From NCBI RefSeq assembly GCF_000196615.1, contig NC_014306.1, positions 1,984,001 to 2,048,000 on the forward strand: DNA of 64,000 nucleotides, in the 5' to 3' direction. Positions within the stretch are counted from its first letter, which is position 1, and each line of letters begins with the position of its first letter. The notes below the pieces were generated by a model. That model worked only from the letters and a program-made list of their open reading frames with translations. It did not search any database and was not told where the DNA came from. Below, one piece after another: positions 1-8,739 of the stretch. The translations under genes were made by a program, and so were the position numbers. Source of the stretch: Erwinia billingiae Eb661. GTDB lineage: Bacteria; Pseudomonadota; Gammaproteobacteria; Enterobacterales; Enterobacteriaceae.

Positions 1-1599
1 ACCCTGAGCTTTAACGATCAAAGCTGGACCAGTACCGTCAACAAGTGGGGTTACTGGAACGCCTCGATGCCGCCAGAGGTGCTGAAAGGCTTGTCCGACG
101 GCAATTACAGCCTGAAGCTGACCATCACCGATAAAGCCGGCAACCACACCGATACCAACGTGGATTTTGGCCTGTATGTTGATAAGACCATCAAGCCGAC
201 CCTGACGGTGGACGCCATCAGCGGCGATAACGCCATCAACGTCGCCGAAAGCATTTATGGCGTGGACATCAGCGGCACCTCAACGCATATGGCCAACCAC
301 AACAAAGTTACCCTGACGCTGGGCGCCGCGACCGTCACCGCTTTAGTCAATGCTGACGGCAGCTGGACCGGCCACTTTACCACCGAGCAATTGCTGGCAA
401 TGCAGGATGGCCTGCACAGTCTGACCCTGACCGCGGTTGATGCGAATGGCAAAACCAGCACCGTCAGCCACGATCTGACGTTAATCACCCATATGACCAG
501 CGTGCCAGAAATCCACTTCGACAAGGTCACGGATGACAATGTGATCAACCTGGCGGAGAGCCAACACGATCTGCTGTTGAGCGGCTCACTGTCTGCCGTG
601 GCGTTGGGTCAGTCGCTGATCCTGAAAGGTAGCGATGGTCACGAGCATGCCGCAACCATTGATGCTCAGGGACACTGGCAGGTGCTGATCGCCGCGGCCG
701 ACGTGGCCGGATTTATTAAAAATGGTGAGATCCACGCCTGGTATCATGACGGGGCCAATAACTATACCGATATGGCGCAAGAGCTGAATGTGGTCACCCA
801 GCTGACGCCGGTTTATTACGAGATGGATATCGGCGGTGACATGATCCTGAACTATCAGGAAGCACAGCAGGATTTGAGTTTCTATATTGAAGGCGTGACC
901 TCGCTGGACATCAACGGCAAAACCTACCAGCCGGACAGTGGCGGAATGATCACCTTACCGAGCGCCGATCTGCTGGCGCTGGCGGAAGGGCCGGTGACCG
1001 CCAGTGCCCATCGCTCGGATCAATATGGCAACAGCGACACGCAAACCCTGAGCGACTTTTTTGACGTCGCGACCCACAATTTACCGACGCTGACGCTGGA
1101 TACCGCGTTTGCGGATCACGTTATCGGTGCGGATGATGTCAATACCTGGCATCTGTTGCAGGGCAGTTCAACCCATCTTGATGCGGGCAGTACGGTGACC
1201 TTAACCCTTGGCGATCAAAGCTACAGCGCGGCGGTTAAAGCCGATGGCAAATGGGCGCTGACCATTCTTGCCGGACAGCTGGCGCCGCTGGATGACGGGG
1301 ACTATGTCATTAAGGTGACGGCACATGACAGCGCCGGCAACCAGGCCTCGGCCAGCGAAAATGTCACCGTAGCGTCCCACGAAACCGCGCTGAATATGGA
1401 TCATTTACTGGCGTTTTACGCGCCGACGGTTGCTCAGGATGATGGGGCAACGGTGAGTTCATCGCCCGTGACGGCCAGCGTGGCCACGGACACCACGGCC
1501 AGTTCCGCCAGCCATATCCCGGCCGAAAGTACGCTGGTTAACGACTCACCTTATACGCTGGCTGACCACTTATTACAGCACCCGGCAGTGATGGTGTAA
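1..1599 (+). CDS. Ig-like repeat adhesin, C-terminal part (5' end outside window)
   Basis: The frame is open from base 1, so the gene begins upstream; 532 codons are visible. The product has tandem bacterial Ig-like modules of about 100 residues with motifs such as ITDKAGNHTDTN, TAVDANGKT and VTAHDSAGNQA, typical of secreted biofilm adhesins of the BapA/SiiE type. The last 70 residues are Ser/Thr/Ala/Asp-rich and end in a short hydrophobic tail (LLQHPAVMV), the usual form of a type I secretion C-terminus. It probably acts at the cell surface or in the biofilm matrix. No secretion genes for it are in the window. Other giant repeat proteins lie at 50-64 kb, so the strain carries at least three. 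The type I secretion signal is an inference from composition. Confidence 0.85.
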   Translation, partial: TLSFNDQSWTSTVNKWGYWNASMPPEVLKGLSDGNYSLKLTITDKAGNHTDTNVDFGLYVDKTIKPTLTVDAISGDNAINVAESIYGVDISGTSTHMANHNKVTLTLGAATVTALVNADGSWTGHFTTEQLLAMQDGLHSLTLTAVDANGKTSTVSHDLTLITHMTSVPEIHFDKVTDDNVINLAESQHDLLLSGSLSAVALGQSLILKGSDGHEHAATIDAQGHWQVLIAAADVAGFIKNGEIHAWYHDGANNYTDMAQELNVVTQLTPVYYEMDIGGDMILNYQEAQQDLSFYIEGVTSLDINGKTYQPDSGGMITLPSADLLALAEGPVTASAHRSDQYGNSDTQTLSDFFDVATHNLPTLTLDTAFADHVIGADDVNTWHLLQGSSTHLDAGSTVTLTLGDQSYSAAVKADGKWALTILAGQLAPLDDGDYVIKVTAHDSAGNQASASENVTVASHETALNMDHLLAFYAPTVAQDDGATVSSSPVTASVATDTTASSASHIPAESTLVNDSPYTLADHLLQHPAVMV

Positions 1600-2128
1600 T
1601 TAGCGCGCGGCAGTGACCCTCACCGGTTTCGCTATTAGCGGAGGAGGGCACGACTGAGACCTATTGTCGTAAGCGGCAGCAGGGCGAATATTCCAACGCC
1701 TGCTGCCGGGGTTATTGTCTGGTGAAGAGTCAATTCATCAGGCAATATCCATCCTCGCCTGAAAATACATCTCATAAAACTCTCATGTTTCACTTCAGAA
1801 CGTTATAAACGCTGTTCATCTTTGCGGGTGAGGCATTTTTGTGTGTAAAATAAATCGAATTATATCATGTGATTAGCGGTGTAACTGCTTTGTAATGCGT
1901 CAGGCTGACTGGCTTCCTATTTCCTGCCGGCCAAATGATAACTTTATGAGTTGAACAGAATAACTCAGCCCGTAAACTGCCCCTAAGAAAAGTGACGTTA
2001 ATTTATTCAAACCATTCGGATGATTTTATTCTCACTATGACGTCTCATTCCCTTCATTAATTCCCGATGTGCAAAGATCCTCAAATGTCTTTGCGCATTA
2101 CACTCCACTTAACGTTTCAGGTGACGGT
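1600..2128. other. Intergenic region between adhesin and aqpZ
   Basis: This 529-base gap has no convincing gene. It holds a perfect hairpin near its left end and an AT-rich stretch from about 1740 that presumably contains the aqpZ promoter. I could not assign a promoter with confidence. Confidence 0.5.
1674..1708 (+). terminator. Hairpin downstream of adhesin
   Basis: A perfect 10-bp stem, CGGCAGCAGG pairing with CCTGCTGCCG around a 15-base loop, starts 74 bases after the adhesin stop. It is not followed by a strong T run, so termination may be weak or factor-assisted. Confidence 0.5.
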
Positions 2129-2824
2129 ATGTTTAAGAAATTATCCGCAGAGTTTATCGGTACATTTGTATTGGTGTTTGGCGGTTGTGGTAGCGCCATT
2201 TTTGCCGCCGGTTTTCCGGGATTAGGCATCGGCTTTGCCGGTGTGGCGCTGGCGTTTGGCCTGACGGTATTGGTGATGGCCTTTGCGGTCGGCCCTGTTT
2301 CTGGCGGGCACTTTAACCCGGCGGTGACGCTGGGCCTGTTCGCCGGTGGCCGTGTCGCCGCCCGCGACGTGGTGCCGTATATCCTTGCGCAGGTTCTGGG
2401 TGGGATCGCTGGCGCCGCCGTGTTGTATGTGATTGCCAGTGGCCATGCCGGTTTTGATGCCACCGCCAGCGGTTTTGCGTCTAACGGTTACGGCGAGCAT
2501 TCACCGGGTGGTTACAGCCTGATGGCGGCGATGGTGTGTGAAGGCGTGCTGACCGCAATCTTCCTGATTGTGATCCACGGTGCAACTGACAAGCGTGCGC
2601 CGGCCGGATTCGCGCCGATTGCCATCGGTCTGTCGCTGACGCTGATACACTTAATCAGCATTCCGGTCACCAACACCTCGGTCAACCCGGCGCGCAGTAC
2701 CGCAGTGGCGATATTCCAGGGCACCTGGGCAATGGACCAGCTGTGGATGTTCTGGTTAATGCCAATTATCGGCGGTGTTATCGGTGGTCTGGTTTACCGT
2801 TTTTTTCTGGCATCGAAAGACTGA
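2129..2824 (+). CDS. aqpZ: Aquaporin Z
   Basis: Inner-membrane water channel of the MIP family. The 231-residue product has the usual AqpZ length, six hydrophobic segments and both half-helix NPA motifs (HFNPAVTLG and SVNPARSTA), the second followed by the selectivity-filter Arg. The start is placed at ATG 2129 because the family begins [13 protein letters not shown] and an AGGTGA ribosome site precedes it. An in-frame extension of 20 residues upstream lacks family similarity. The gene is monocistronic with a strong terminator directly after it. It is a core gene marking chromosomal background. Confidence 0.96.
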   Translation: MFKKLSAEFIGTFVLVFGGCGSAIFAAGFPGLGIGFAGVALAFGLTVLVMAFAVGPVSGGHFNPAVTLGLFAGGRVAARDVVPYILAQVLGGIAGAAVLYVIASGHAGFDATASGFASNGYGEHSPGGYSLMAAMVCEGVLTAIFLIVIHGATDKRAPAGFAPIAIGLSLTLIHLISIPVTNTSVNPARSTAVAIFQGTWAMDQLWMFWLMPIIGGVIGGLVYRFFLASKD

Positions 2825-2858
2825 ATATTCAGCCTGATTAATAAAACTGCTGTAGGGA

Positions 2859-2899
2859 ATGCCCGCCAATCGCGTTAACCGATCGGCGGGCATTTTTTT
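2859..2899 (+). terminator. Rho-independent terminator of aqpZ
   Basis: A 9-bp GC-rich stem (ATGCCCGCC with GGCGGGCAT) is followed immediately by a run of T residues, 35 bases after the aqpZ stop. Confidence 0.9.
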
Positions 2900-2967
2900 G
2901 TTGGTGTTCATGGAGCCGGATGTGATGGCGAGGGGGCCAAAACAAAGAGTGGCCGGGCGGGCAAAAG

Positions 2968-3450
2968 TTAGTATTCCGAACAAATCATATAAGGCGTCGG
3001 GGTGGTGGTGAAAATCCACACGCCCGGCCGGATCTGCTTTATTCTGACGTGATGCGTCCCGACATTCCTGCTGAAGTAAAAGTCAGAGAGGAATTTTCGC
3101 AGCACCTGCTGATCGCCGTCATTCACTTCCATTACGCCGTTGGGTTTTTCCGTAAAGGTAAACTCGCCATCCTGTTGCGTGTAAAGAAACTCCTTTTTCA
3201 GATCGATGTCAGATTTTTTGACCCCATCCTTAAAGTAAGTCCCGTTCATGGTGATATAGCCATCGCCATGGTTCAGGTTGTAGTTAATCGACAGGCTGAG
3301 CATTTCATCGCCTGAATGGGTATTGAAATTAGCGGTGCAGAAGAAGACATCGTTTGCACGGACCTGCTCTTTACCCAGCGAATAACCGGCAAAGCCAAAC
3401 AGCAGGATCACCACCGACATCAGGACGGTGCGTAGGTTAATTTTCTTCAT
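2968..3450 (-). CDS. FidL-like membrane-anchored periplasmic protein
   Basis: 160 residues: a short basic start (MKKINLRT), one hydrophobic segment at about residues 8-25, then a periplasmic domain. It resembles the FidL-like proteins encoded beside membrane-anchored winged-helix regulators in enterobacteria; their biochemical role is not defined. Its start overlaps the stop of the upstream regulator by four bases (ATGA), so the two are translationally coupled and probably work as a sensor pair. A second pair of the same kind lies at 7966-9232. The likely role is to modulate or stabilise the periplasmic part of the regulator, by analogy with ToxR/ToxS; this is inference. Confidence 0.7.
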   Translation of the reverse strand: MKKINLRTVLMSVVILLFGFAGYSLGKEQVRANDVFFCTANFNTHSGDEMLSLSINYNLNHGDGYITMNGTYFKDGVKKSDIDLKKEFLYTQQDGEFTFTEKPNGVMEVNDGDQQVLRKFLSDFYFSRNVGTHHVRIKQIRPGVWIFTTTPTPYMICSEY

Positions 3451-4298
3451 TGTTGTTGACCGTTTTCGCTATAGAAGTCGGAGGTGCAGAGCGGAGTTTT
3501 ATCGCTGCCTGACGCGGTAAGTTCTTTTGAACAACGTAATATCGACACCTCTTCAGACGGTGGGTAATTAGTGATGTACCACCATTTCTGCGTTCCGCAT
3601 TCGACATTCTTATCGGCAATGAATTTGGTGAAGAATGCGTCGTCTCTTGACGAGTAATTCCTGAACACCTGGCAGTCTTTAACGTTGCCCAACGGTGAAA
3701 AGTCCGGCGCAATATAGGCAGGGATAGTATCGTTGCCCAGATAACGCGTCGCAGCCGTGGTAATCAAAAACGCCATACAACAGGCGATGCCGAAGTAGAC
3801 ATAATGACGCTTGCGATTCTTCTTAACGGCAGCCGGTGCGGAAGGTATTGCGCTGCCGGGGGGTAAAGACGTGATTTCCCCGGCAGAATGAAGGACCGGG
3901 GCAGGCATCGCCATGTTCACCTCATCAGCCGGGCTGATGCTCTCTTCATTCTCATAAACAAACTCCACCGGGAAACCGGCCGGTATCATAAAGCCCCGCT
4001 TGGGCACCGTTCTTATCATCTCACTGGAAACACCCATCGATTCCAGCGCCTTACGCAGTATCGACATGTTCTGGTAAACCGTATTCGGTGAAACCATCAT
4101 TCCCCTTGCCTCCCAGGCAAAGGAAAGCAGATCGCTATGAGAAACAATCTCGCCTTTATGCTGCAGCAAACTTAACAGGCACAGGCTGGCAGGGATGGCT
4201 AAAGCAACCTGATTCTCACTGTCTCCGGCCTTATAAAGAGAGTGCGTGATCGGGGCATACACCACGTTACCCTCAAGCTGAATGGTTTTAATGCCCAT
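3447..4298 (-). CDS. CadC/ToxR-type membrane-anchored winged-helix regulator
   Basis: An N-terminal OmpR/CadC-type winged helix occupies about residues 1-105 (SPNTVYQNMSILRKALE, then VPKRGFMIP as the wing). A Pro/Ala-rich linker, one transmembrane helix at roughly 165-185 and a short periplasmic tail with three cysteines follow. Such one-component regulators bind DNA while anchored in the membrane and sense a periplasmic signal; the signal is unknown. ATG 4298 is preferred to a TTG five codons upstream; neither has a strong ribosome site. The gene overlaps the downstream FidL-like gene by four bases. Confidence 0.82.
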   Translation of the reverse strand: MGIKTIQLEGNVVYAPITHSLYKAGDSENQVALAIPASLCLLSLLQHKGEIVSHSDLLSFAWEARGMMVSPNTVYQNMSILRKALESMGVSSEMIRTVPKRGFMIPAGFPVEFVYENEESISPADEVNMAMPAPVLHSAGEITSLPPGSAIPSAPAAVKKNRKRHYVYFGIACCMAFLITTAATRYLGNDTIPAYIAPDFSPLGNVKDCQVFRNYSSRDDAFFTKFIADKNVECGTQKWWYITNYPPSEEVSILRCSKELTASGSDKTPLCTSDFYSENGQQQ

Positions 4299-4603
4299 AG
4301 TGTCTCGACCCAACCCGGTTGAAATTTCAGTAAAAAATCAAAGTATCACAGAATTATAAGCGCCACTAATGATGCCGGTTCACTTTTTTATCAGGCTTTT
4401 CTCATGTATCTGAAGCGGCTGAGATATCAATGGGTAAATTGCATCAGAACGGATAAGACCGCAGGGCAAAACCCTCAAACCGACTTCAAAATTTAAAAAC
4501 ATCAAAGGCTTCAAAGACTTCATAACAGCATGAGTTGATGCAGGTGCCTGGGCTACCTGATAATAATTATTACGTTCAGGACATGACTAACAAGGGGGCT
4601 CCT
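4299..4603. other. Divergent intergenic region
   Basis: About 300 bases between the minus-strand regulator and the TraR-like gene. The region is AT-rich and should carry the regulator promoter. A reading frame continues upstream of 4604 to 4538, but without a ribosome site. I see no defined repeat or operator. Confidence 0.4.
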
Positions 4604-4822
4604 GTGGCCGACTTAGCTGATGAGGCTGAAAAATGCATTACGCTGGCGCAGCGTAACGAAATTATCTCAATCCGGATAATGCTGACACAAACAGGTCAGG
4701 AAAGTTGTCAGGATTGCGGAGAGACTATTTCAGATGAACGGCGTCGAATTATCCCCAGCGCAGTGACCTGCTATACCTGCCAGGATATTCGCGAATTACG
4801 AGAGAAAACCCTCTTTAAATGA
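4604..4822 (+). CDS. TraR/DksA-type C4 zinc-finger protein
   Basis: 72 residues ending in a zinc-finger block: CQDCG, then an RRR and Pro spacer, then CYTC, matching the C4 finger of TraR/DksA and the small Orf82-type proteins of P2-like phages. Plasmid TraR binds RNA polymerase and mimics DksA/ppGpp. The start is a GTG at 4604, preceded by AAGGGGG at ideal spacing and giving the MADLADEAE-type opening of phage homologues. Longer starts at 4538 and 4583 have poor ribosome sites. It sits alone, without other phage structural genes, so it is probably a stray remnant that may still be expressed. Confidence 0.75.
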   Translation: MADLADEAEKCITLAQRNEIISIRIMLTQTGQESCQDCGETISDERRRIIPSAVTCYTCQDIRELREKTLFK

Positions 4823-4928
4823 ATTGGCTAACGCTGACGCCAACTTATTAACGGTTTCATCTACCGACCCTGTCATCAGGCGCTGGGGGATCGCAACACC
4901 TTTCACCATGGTATTGAGTAATTTCAGC

Positions 4929-5087
4929 ATGAATAAGACAACCGCACTGCTTTTTGTAGGGGTGATGATCATTAGCTATTTCATTGCCAATTGCCCAAAT
5001 CCGCTGGGTGAACCCGCAGACGATGGCTACGCCCAAAAGGCCTTCTCCGACGCCCCACCTGAGATACTCACCCTTAGTGGAGATTGA
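4929..5087 (+). CDS. Possible small membrane protein
   Basis: An open frame of 52 codons from ATG 4929: basic start (MNKTTALLF), one hydrophobic helix to about residue 20, then a polar Pro-rich tail. It follows the TraR-like gene by about 100 bases. The ribosome site is weak and I recognise no family. It could be a genuine small membrane protein or a chance frame. Confidence 0.3.
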   Translation: MNKTTALLFVGVMIISYFIANCPNPLGEPADDGYAQKAFSDAPPEILTLSGD

Positions 5088-5379
5088 GGGAGAAATAGTG
5101 GGCTTTTTTCCGGCTGCGGGGAACAGTGGATTTTTCACCCTAACTCCTTCTCTAAACGTTTAATCGCTTTTAACGGTCGCTTTTATTCTCAGACTCTTCG
5201 AATTTGGGGGGCTGCCTTTTTTGTATTGCGAATAAAGCCTTTTTATCGCCTCAATATCCCCTCTTTTGAAACGCCAATCTCATTTACCGGTATGAAGATA
5301 TAATTTATTTCTCATAGGCAGAATATTAATCTATAGAAGCAATAATTTTCGATATATATGGCCTGTCTAGGATTTTTCC

Positions 5380-6159
5380 ATGAGAATGGACCCCATCGAC
5401 GAAACCTCTGGCTAAGCGGGTTTCAAAGAATTCCGACAAACAAACCGTAAAATTTCGCATAGAAGCCTTTAGCGGAAATTACACGGCGAATAACAACTCC
5501 AAAATTTCTGAATGGGGAGGCGGAGACCAGGCGTTTTCATTATTCCCTAAGGTTGGGTGCACTAACCAAAGTGCTGGCTGGATAGTGGGGTCTACGCAAG
5601 TCGCATGGCTGTGGCGCGTACCAGAAGGGAATCAAGGTTGCTATGGTATCAGCTCGGTCGACCGGCCTGTGAGAGATGGGTTGTTACGCGGATTACACCT
5701 CAATTGACGGGTAAGAGCAGTTTCAATCTTTCAAGTTCAGGCAATTTCACCGTCTATCTGACCTGTGAGTATGAAAGCGGAACAGGGTGTGCCATAAGCA
5801 GCGACAAAACGGGGGAGCTGGTTCACGTGAAAACCTTCTTAACGTTGCCCGTCAATATTACAGACGTTCAATCAGGCACTACGGTGGTTCGCCAGGAACT
5901 GTATACCGGATTTGATACCAGCAAAAATATTTTTCACACCGATACGTTTGCCAGAGGAGTCAAAGGAAGCATTGATTTCAATGTAGACAAACGGGACGTG
6001 GGCAACATGCTAAAAAACGCGCCTGATACCTATCGCGGTAGCGGGACGGTGATATTTAACCCGAAACTTATTGATAGTTCAATAGCATTCTGCCTGTCAA
6101 ACGCCAGCGTAATTCAAAATCAACTCAATTATCAGGAGGGAGTTTACGTCCCAATATAA
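5380..6159 (+). pseudogene. Fimbrial-type tip or pilin protein, frameshifted twice
   Basis: ATG 5380 has a good AGGA ribosome site but stops at 5413. From about 5384 to 5705 the next frame over is open and protein-like (NYTANNNSKISEW, CTNQSAGW, WRVPEGNQGCYG). From about 5690 to 6159 the original frame resumes (TPQLTGKSSFNL, YLTCEYESGTGC, GSGTVIFNPKLID). The three pieces join into one roughly 255-residue protein with paired cysteines and a beta-rich character, as in minor fimbrial subunits. The usher and chaperone genes are absent. Two compensating one-base shifts mean either decay or two sequence errors. The fimbrial assignment rests on general resemblance. Confidence 0.55.
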
Positions 6160-6162
6160 AAT

Positions 6163-6516
6163 ATGATTATTTATTGGATTTATCTAGGTCTTGCAATCGC
6201 AACAGAGGTTATTGGCACGCTATCGATGAAGTGGTCAAGCGTCAATGATAACAACATTGGTTTTATTTTTATGTTAGTGATGATTGCCACATCCTACGTG
6301 TTGTTATCCTTTTCCGTAAAGAAGGTCGCCCTCGGGGTTGCCTATGCGCTATGGGAAGGGATCAGCATTGTGATTATTACGGCATTGAGCGTGCGATTAT
6401 TTGATGAATCACTGACCTTAATGAAAGTCGCCGGTCTGACCCTGTTGATTATCGGCATTGCGTTGATTAAATCAGGAACCAAGCTTAAAAAAGGAGTGAG
6501 TGATGCAACAATTTGA
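6163..6516 (+). CDS. mdtJ: Spermidine exporter subunit MdtJ (SMR family)
   Basis: 117 residues with four transmembrane helices and the essential helix-1 glutamate (E15 in [12 protein letters not shown]). The sequence follows the enterobacterial MdtJ pattern closely ([33 protein letters not shown]). With MdtI it forms an inner-membrane heteromeric proton-coupled spermidine exporter. It overlaps mdtI by 14 bases. It begins only four bases after the fimbrial pseudogene stop, so it may be transcribed from a promoter lying within or before that remnant. Confidence 0.93.
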   Translation: MIIYWIYLGLAIATEVIGTLSMKWSSVNDNNIGFIFMLVMIATSYVLLSFSVKKVALGVAYALWEGISIVIITALSVRLFDESLTLMKVAGLTLLIIGIALIKSGTKLKKGVSDATI

Positions 6517-6832
6517 ATGGATCCATGCGGGCTGGTTAATTGTTGCCGTGTTGCTTGAAGTTGTCGCTAACATTTGGCTGAAATATTCGGATGGTTTCAG
6601 AAATAGAAAATATGGCCTTTTGTCACTTGCCGCGGTGCTATGCGCATTTGCTTCACTTGCGCAAGCGGTGAAAGGGATTGAGCTTTCCGTAGCTTATGCG
6701 GTGTGGGGAGGATTTGGCATCATCGCAACCATTATCGCCGGTGGTGTATTATTTAATCAGCGGTTAAATCGAAAGGGCTGGACTGGCGTGCTGTTTATCC
6801 TCTCCGGCATGGTGCTGATCAAACTTTCGTGA
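6503..6832 (+). CDS. mdtI: Spermidine exporter subunit MdtI (SMR family)
   Basis: 109 residues, four transmembrane helices, helix-1 glutamate E19 ([14 protein letters not shown]) and the MdtI signatures [26 protein letters not shown] and QRLNRKGW. The start is ATG 6503, with AAGGAG six bases upstream, rather than the GTG one codon earlier. It overlaps the 3' end of mdtJ, giving coupled translation of the two subunits. Confidence 0.94.
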   Translation: MQQFEWIHAGWLIVAVLLEVVANIWLKYSDGFRNRKYGLLSLAAVLCAFASLAQAVKGIELSVAYAVWGGFGIIATIIAGGVLFNQRLNRKGWTGVLFILSGMVLIKLS

Positions 6833-6869
6833 GAAAAAAGGATTTTTTAGACCGACAGGACATGGAAAT

Positions 6870-7439
6870 ATGCTATATAAAATCATGATTATAGACAGCA
6901 ATGAGTATTTTAAGGCTGGACTGAAAGCGATTATCAGAAATTACTTTCTAAAGACACGCCATGATGTGATGTTTATCAAAATGGAAAATGCGCATCCTCT
7001 TGCAGATATTATATTTTGGGCGCCTAATATTTCGTGGGATGAAATACCCATCGATCTGGCCTACGACAAGAGAATAATATTGATTGGCAATAAACAAAAA
7101 CATGGGTATTTCCGGGCGAAAGTCTATCGGGATGCACCTTGTTCCGTATTGCACGATATTCTTTTCAATATTATCCGGATGCGCATCTGTTCGCTTCATC
7201 GAGAATTTGTTTCTGACAAGCTTTCAATACAGCAGAATCTGGTGCTATATTATTTTTCATTAGGCGAGAAACCGTTAGATATCGCGAACTATATGAATAT
7301 AAGTGAAAAAACCGTTAGTCAGCATAAGCGCAAGGCGATGACGGTATTGAAATTGTGCAATAATACCGATCTGAACCAGTGGCTACTGGCAAGGTTAGCA
7401 TATTGTAACGAGCACCACATCGATTTCAGTAATTATTAA
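6870..7439 (+). CDS. LuxR-type regulator with degenerate receiver-like domain
   Basis: 189 residues. The N-terminal half starts like a response regulator (YKIMIIDSNEYFKAGLKAII) but lacks the second acidic residue and the phospho-acceptor Asp after beta-3. The C-terminal 65 residues form a LuxR/NarL helix-turn-helix (LGEKPLDIANYMNISEKTVSQHKRKAM). It is therefore probably a phosphorylation-independent DNA-binding regulator, in the style of fimbrial regulators. It lies 37 bases after mdtI and 10 bases before emrE, all in one direction, so it may be co-transcribed with three SMR transporter genes. Its target is unknown. Confidence 0.8.
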   Translation: MLYKIMIIDSNEYFKAGLKAIIRNYFLKTRHDVMFIKMENAHPLADIIFWAPNISWDEIPIDLAYDKRIILIGNKQKHGYFRAKVYRDAPCSVLHDILFNIIRMRICSLHREFVSDKLSIQQNLVLYYFSLGEKPLDIANYMNISEKTVSQHKRKAMTVLKLCNNTDLNQWLLARLAYCNEHHIDFSNY

Positions 7440-7449
7440 AGGACAGGTT

Positions 7450-7785
7450 ATGATTAAAACGTATATGTTTTTGGGTATTGCAATCATTGCTGAAGTCATT
7501 GCGACCAGCAGCTTAAAAAGCTCGGAAAGTTTTACCCGCTTATGGCCAACCGTGCTTTGCGTGCTGGGCTATACGGTGGCCTTTTTCTTTTTATCATTGA
7601 CATTGAAGGCCTTGCCCACCGGCATTGCTTATGCCATTTGGTCAGGGGTTGGCATCGTATTGATATCGGTCACCAGCTATCTCTTGTATGGCCAGAAACT
7701 GGACCCCGCCGGGATCGCGGGATTGACTCTCATTATTGCTGGGGTTTTAGTGGTGAATCTTTTTTCAAAATCAATCACGCATTAA
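7450..7785 (+). CDS. emrE: EmrE-type multidrug transporter (SMR family)
   Basis: 111 residues and four helices, with the proton/substrate-coupling glutamate E15 in AIIAEVIATSSLK. It shows the drug-exporter hallmark AYAIWSGVGIVLIS including the conserved Trp, and AGVLVVNLFS in helix 4. It would export cationic antiseptics and dyes in exchange for protons in the inner membrane. The AGGACAGGTT ribosome site is eight bases after the LuxR-type gene stop. It is the third SMR gene within 1.6 kb. Confidence 0.88.
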   Translation: MIKTYMFLGIAIIAEVIATSSLKSSESFTRLWPTVLCVLGYTVAFFFLSLTLKALPTGIAYAIWSGVGIVLISVTSYLLYGQKLDPAGIAGLTLIIAGVLVVNLFSKSITH

Positions 7786-7965
7786 AGAAGGAAAGCCGCA
7801 AAGTAAAAGAGGAAGCTTTTCATTTTTTTACTTAACCCAGGCTGGCAGCGGAGGAATATGAAACTGTGCTGAGTGCTTACCTAACTACCGGAATTAACTG
7901 TACTTGTTTATTGTTGTCAACTACACTTACCTGACATTTTTAATTATTTCCTTAATGGTCTAAAA

Positions 7966-8739
7966 ATGCAATACACCATCAATAATACAATAAAGTATAA
8001 TACGTATGAAGGTTCGTTAACATTAGTGTCGACCAATGACACGTTAACCTTGCCTTTGCCTGCCCGAAGATTAATTGAATTGATTTTAGAATCTGAAGGG
8101 GAAATATTAACCCGCGACTTTTTGTTCGTCGAAGTATGGGATAAATATGGCCTGAGAAGTTCCAACAGCAACCTGAATCAGTATATGAGTATCCTCAGGA
8201 GGAGCCTGGTGAGGTTGGGGTGTGATAACTTTATTGTCACGCTACCGACGGTGGGCATCAGACTGAGTGAAAATGTGCTCATTACGAAAGAAGACGTGCC
8301 AGGGATTCCGCACATTATCAACTCAGAGGATGTCAGTGAACTGGGAAAGTCGTTTTCCTTTTCAAGAAAAAAGATTCTGTCTGTGCTGTTATTGATGCTG
8401 GTCATCATCAGCGGCGGTTTAATTTACAAATACCTGTATACGGATAGTTTAGATCCTACCGCTCAGGTTGTGAAGATGGAAGGTGGATGTGAACTTACTA
8501 TGCTTAAAACCTTTAATGACAGTGAAGTTGCCAATGTGAAGAAGCAAGTGGGAATAATCATGAAGAAAAATCAACTGAGCTGTCAGACCGGTAAACGCGT
8601 CTATTTCGACAATTATGCCTCTTCATCCTTACAAACTTACGGGCGCACAATGCTGTCGTACTGCAGTATTGGTAATAATGGTTATAACATATCTTGTGAA
8701 AATGTTTATTATCTGGACTGGAGTGGTGATGAAAAGTAA
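7966..8739 (+). CDS. CadC/ToxR-type membrane-anchored winged-helix regulator (second copy)
   Basis: 257 residues: a winged helix at about 1-105 (NSNLNQYMSILRRSLVRLG, then TLPTVGIRLS), a short linker, one transmembrane helix near residues 135-153 (ILSVLLLMLVIISGGLIY), and a periplasmic domain of about 100 residues with five cysteines. Its architecture matches the minus-strand regulator at 3447-4298. It overlaps the following FidL-like gene by 11 bases. The 180 bases upstream are AT-rich and should contain the promoter. Ligand and targets are unknown; fimbrial control is plausible because such pairs often lie near fimbrial genes. Confidence 0.82.
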   Translation: MQYTINNTIKYNTYEGSLTLVSTNDTLTLPLPARRLIELILESEGEILTRDFLFVEVWDKYGLRSSNSNLNQYMSILRRSLVRLGCDNFIVTLPTVGIRLSENVLITKEDVPGIPHIINSEDVSELGKSFSFSRKKILSVLLLMLVIISGGLIYKYLYTDSLDPTAQVVKMEGGCELTMLKTFNDSEVANVKKQVGIIMKKNQLSCQTGKRVYFDNYASSSLQTYGRTMLSYCSIGNNGYNISCENVYYLDWSGDEK

